From positions 248,001 to 312,000 of the forward strand of contig NZ_MOBR01000008.1 of the NCBI RefSeq assembly GCF_003732705.1: a stretch of DNA of 64,000 nucleotides, in the 5' to 3' direction. This document shows positions 62,458 through 64,000 of the stretch, one piece after another (the first letter of the stretch is position 1; the number at the start of each line of letters is the position of its first letter). The position numbers were made by a program, and so were the translations under genes. The stretch comes from Pseudomonas frederiksbergensis (GTDB lineage: Bacteria; Pseudomonadota; Gammaproteobacteria; Pseudomonadales; Pseudomonadaceae). The notes under the pieces are model-generated. The model was not told the DNA's origin. It did not search any database and saw only the letters and a program-made list of their open reading frames with translations.

Positions 62458-64000
62458 CAGCACCACGCGGATCGCAATCGCCGCAGCGCCGATTCGATAT
62501 CGGCCTCCGGCACGGCGGCGAAGCCCAGCACCAGCCCGGCCCGTTGATCCACGGGCCGGGTCGAATCGGGCAGCCAATAACTGCTCAAGGGGTTGATTTC
62601 GACTTCAACGCTGGCGGCTTTTTCGACCAGTTCCTGTTCCCGGGCCAGGCTGTCGACCGGCACAGTCATATGCAGCCCGGCCGCAACGGTCGGCAGGCTA
62701 CCCACGCCGGGAATGTCTTTCGGCCAACCAGCCAGCAGCGCATTACGACGGCTCAGGGCCGCACGGCGCATGCGGCGAATGTGCCGCTGGAAATGCCCGG
62801 CGGCGATGAACTCGGCCATCACGGCCTGGGTGCTGACTTCCGAATGCCGCACATCCACGGCGCGGCGACGGGAGAACGCATCCACCAAGCCGGGCGGCAA
62901 TACCAGGTAACCCAAGCGCAACGCAGGGAACGCGACTTTGCCGAAGGTCCCGACGTAGAGCACTCGTCCCTGGCGATCCAGTGCCGCCAACGGTGCCAAC
63001 GGCGCGCCGCTGTAGCGGTACTCGCCGTCGTAGTCGTCCTCGACGATCCAGCCCTGGGTGCGCTCGGCCCACGCCAACAATTCCAGGCGCCGGGCCAGGC
63101 TCATGATCACCCCGGTCGGGTACTGATGAGACGGCGTGACGTAGGCCAGTCGGCAATCCCTCAAACCTTCCAGTTCGGCGCAATTGATCCCCTCGCTGTC
63201 CACCGATACCCCGTGCAATCGACCCCCGGCCACGGCGAACGCATGACCCGCCGCGCGATACCCCGGATTCTCGATCGCCACCCCATCGCCCGGCTCCACC
63301 AGCAGCTGTGCACAAAGGCTAATCCCCTGCTGTGCGCCACTGGTGATCACAATTTGCTCAGCCGTGCACTGCATGCCCCGGGAACTGCGCAAATACGCGG
63401 CAATCATCCCGCGCAATCGCGCATCGCCCGCCGGGTCGCCGTAACACAGCTGCTGCAAATCCGGTTTGCGCCAGAAAGCCGCGTTCAGCTTGGCCCACAC
63501 CTCGAACGGGAACAGATCGAAGGCCGGCACGCCCACCCGAAAAGCCTTCGGCGGACCACTCGGTGGCAGGGCCAAATGGTTGTTTTCGACCCGCTGCAAC
63601 GCACCGCTGTGGATAACTTTACTGGATGGAACCACAGGTAAATCCAGGCAATTTGTGGATAAGGCTGTGGATAACCCTGTTGACAACCCTGTGGATACTT
63701 TTGTGGATAGTTTTTTTGCCGGGAGCGCAGTTTGCGGCAATTGCGCAACGTAAGTGCCGTCGCCCACCCGCCCTTCGATAAAGCCTTCGGCGTAGAGTTG
63801 ATCGTAGGCGCGGACCACGCTGTTACGGGAAATCGACAACGCCGCCGCAAGGTCGCGACTGGCCGGCAAACGCGTGCCGCTGGCCAGTCGTCCGTCGAGC
63901 ACGCGCACGCGCAATGCCTGGTAGAGCTGACGGCTCAAGCCCTGGCGGGGATCGAGTTCGATGCCGGCGGGGTTGAAGGACAGGGACAGCGGCGTATCGG
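62454..64000 (-). CDS. MocR/PdxR-family regulator (GntR HTH plus aminotransferase domain; 5' end outside window)
   Basis: The frame is open through the right edge, so the true start lies outside; a TTG at 63938 is an internal Leu codon, not the start. Visible parts are a GntR winged HTH (LPASRDLAAALSISRNSVV and GRVGDGTYVA), a linker of tandem Leu-Ser-Thr-X tetrapeptides (63654-63710), and a fold-type I aminotransferase domain with the PLP lysine motif TFGKVAFPALRLGYL. Members bind PLP or an amino-acid adduct and regulate nearby genes. Its stop overlaps that of the convergent large gene. Confidence 0.9.
   Translation of the reverse strand, partial: DTPLSLSFNPAGIELDPRQGLSRQLYQALRVRVLDGRLASGTRLPASRDLAAALSISRNSVVRAYDQLYAEGFIEGRVGDGTYVAQLPQTALPAKKLSTKVSTGLSTGLSTALSTNCLDLPVVPSSKVIHSGALQRVENNHLALPPSGPPKAFRVGVPAFDLFPFEVWAKLNAAFWRKPDLQQLCYGDPAGDARLRGMIAAYLRSSRGMQCTAEQIVITSGAQQGISLCAQLLVEPGDGVAIENPGYRAAGHAFAVAGGRLHGVSVDSEGINCAELEGLRDCRLAYVTPSHQYPTGVIMSLARRLELLAWAERTQGWIVEDDYDGEYRYSGAPLAPLAALDRQGRVLYVGTFGKVAFPALRLGYLVLPPGLVDAFSRRRAVDVRHSEVSTQAVMAEFIAAGHFQRHIRRMRRAALSRRNALLAGWPKDIPGVGSLPTVAAGLHMTVPVDSLAREQELVEKAASVEVEINPLSSYWLPDSTRPVDQRAGLVLGFAAVPEADIESALRRLRSAWCC
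63608..63710 (-). promoter_or_regulatory. Array of DnaA-box-like 9-mers inside the MocR linker
   Basis: Perfect DnaA boxes (TGTGGATAA, the complement of TTATCCACA) occur at 63608-63616, 63654-63662 and 63666-63674. One-mismatch copies are at 63690-63698 (TGTGGATAC) and 63702-63710 (TGTGGATAG), and a two-mismatch copy (TGTTGACAA) at 63678-63686. The five from 63654 onward are exactly 12 bp apart and in the same orientation. The first perfect copy is read in a different codon frame from the rest. A DNA-level function such as DnaA binding is an inference. Confidence 0.75.

Noticed and set aside
63608..63710. Reading the 12-bp array as a CRISPR or as a replication origin
   Set aside because: Repeat units are only 12 bp without distinct spacers and lie inside an open frame, so it is not a CRISPR. 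No dnaA, dnaN, gyrB or AT-rich unwinding region is next to it, so an origin is not supported.

Overview
The window is a stretch of Pseudomonas chromosome, most likely from the P. fluorescens group. The evidence is GC-rich coding sequence on both strands, a gene order from HU/rubredoxin/ubiCA/phoBR through pst to purEK/aspA that resembles the P. aeruginosa PA5348-PA5429 segment (recalled, not searched), and dense Pseudomonas-type intergenic palindromes. I see no tRNA, rRNA, CRISPR array, insertion sequence or prophage.

Bases 1-24415 (all minus strand) hold a type VI secretion system with the layout of the P. aeruginosa H2 cluster. In transcription order the genes are tssA-tssB-tssC-tssE, an inserted effector cassette, tssF-tssG-clpV, a sigma-54 activator (sfa2-like), a 46-residue lipoprotein (orfX-like), FHA protein-tssJ-tssK-tssL-tssM, a PP2C phosphatase, a Ser/Thr kinase, and a vgrG cut by the left edge. 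The phosphatase, kinase and FHA protein suggest post-translational control by threonine phosphorylation. The cassette (18192-20386) encodes a PAAR protein with a C-terminal extension, a lysozyme/transglycosylase-like effector and two single-membrane-span candidate immunity proteins. Its last three genes are visibly AT-richer than their surroundings, which suggests a swapped-in toxin module. No hcp is in the window.

Bases 25069-28995 carry HU, a rubredoxin and its reductase, ubiC-ubiA and a small secreted COG4315 protein. Bases 29076-42349 are the phosphate region: phoB-phoR, a CNNM/CorC-type membrane protein, an M23 peptidase, a response regulator, phoU, pstB, pstA, pstC and pstS. Pho-box-like sites lie before phoB, pstC and pstS. 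Bases 42488-48248 carry an MFS transporter, a thioesterase, a sugar-phosphate mutarotase, two small envelope proteins and purK-purE. The purE leader has two stacked terminator-like hairpins.

Bases 48590-57763 cover amino-acid and polyamine use: a LysR regulator with aspA, a sodium:alanine-type symporter, an asparaginase, an AraC regulator, an acetylpolyamine amidohydrolase-like protein and a polyamine-binding protein. Bases 57889-62457 encode a 1522-residue dermonecrotic-toxin-like (DUF6543-type) protein. Its stop codon overlaps that of a convergent MocR-family regulator that runs off the right edge.

The most unusual signal is in the interdomain linker of that MocR gene. Five DnaA-box-like 9-mers sit exactly 12 bp apart (63654-63710), two of them perfect, and a third perfect copy lies at 63608-63616 in a different reading frame. 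Rare codons and the frame change suggest selection on the DNA. Two families of palindromic repeats, plus a third element seen twice, fill most of the intergenic gaps from 28.5 kb onward.
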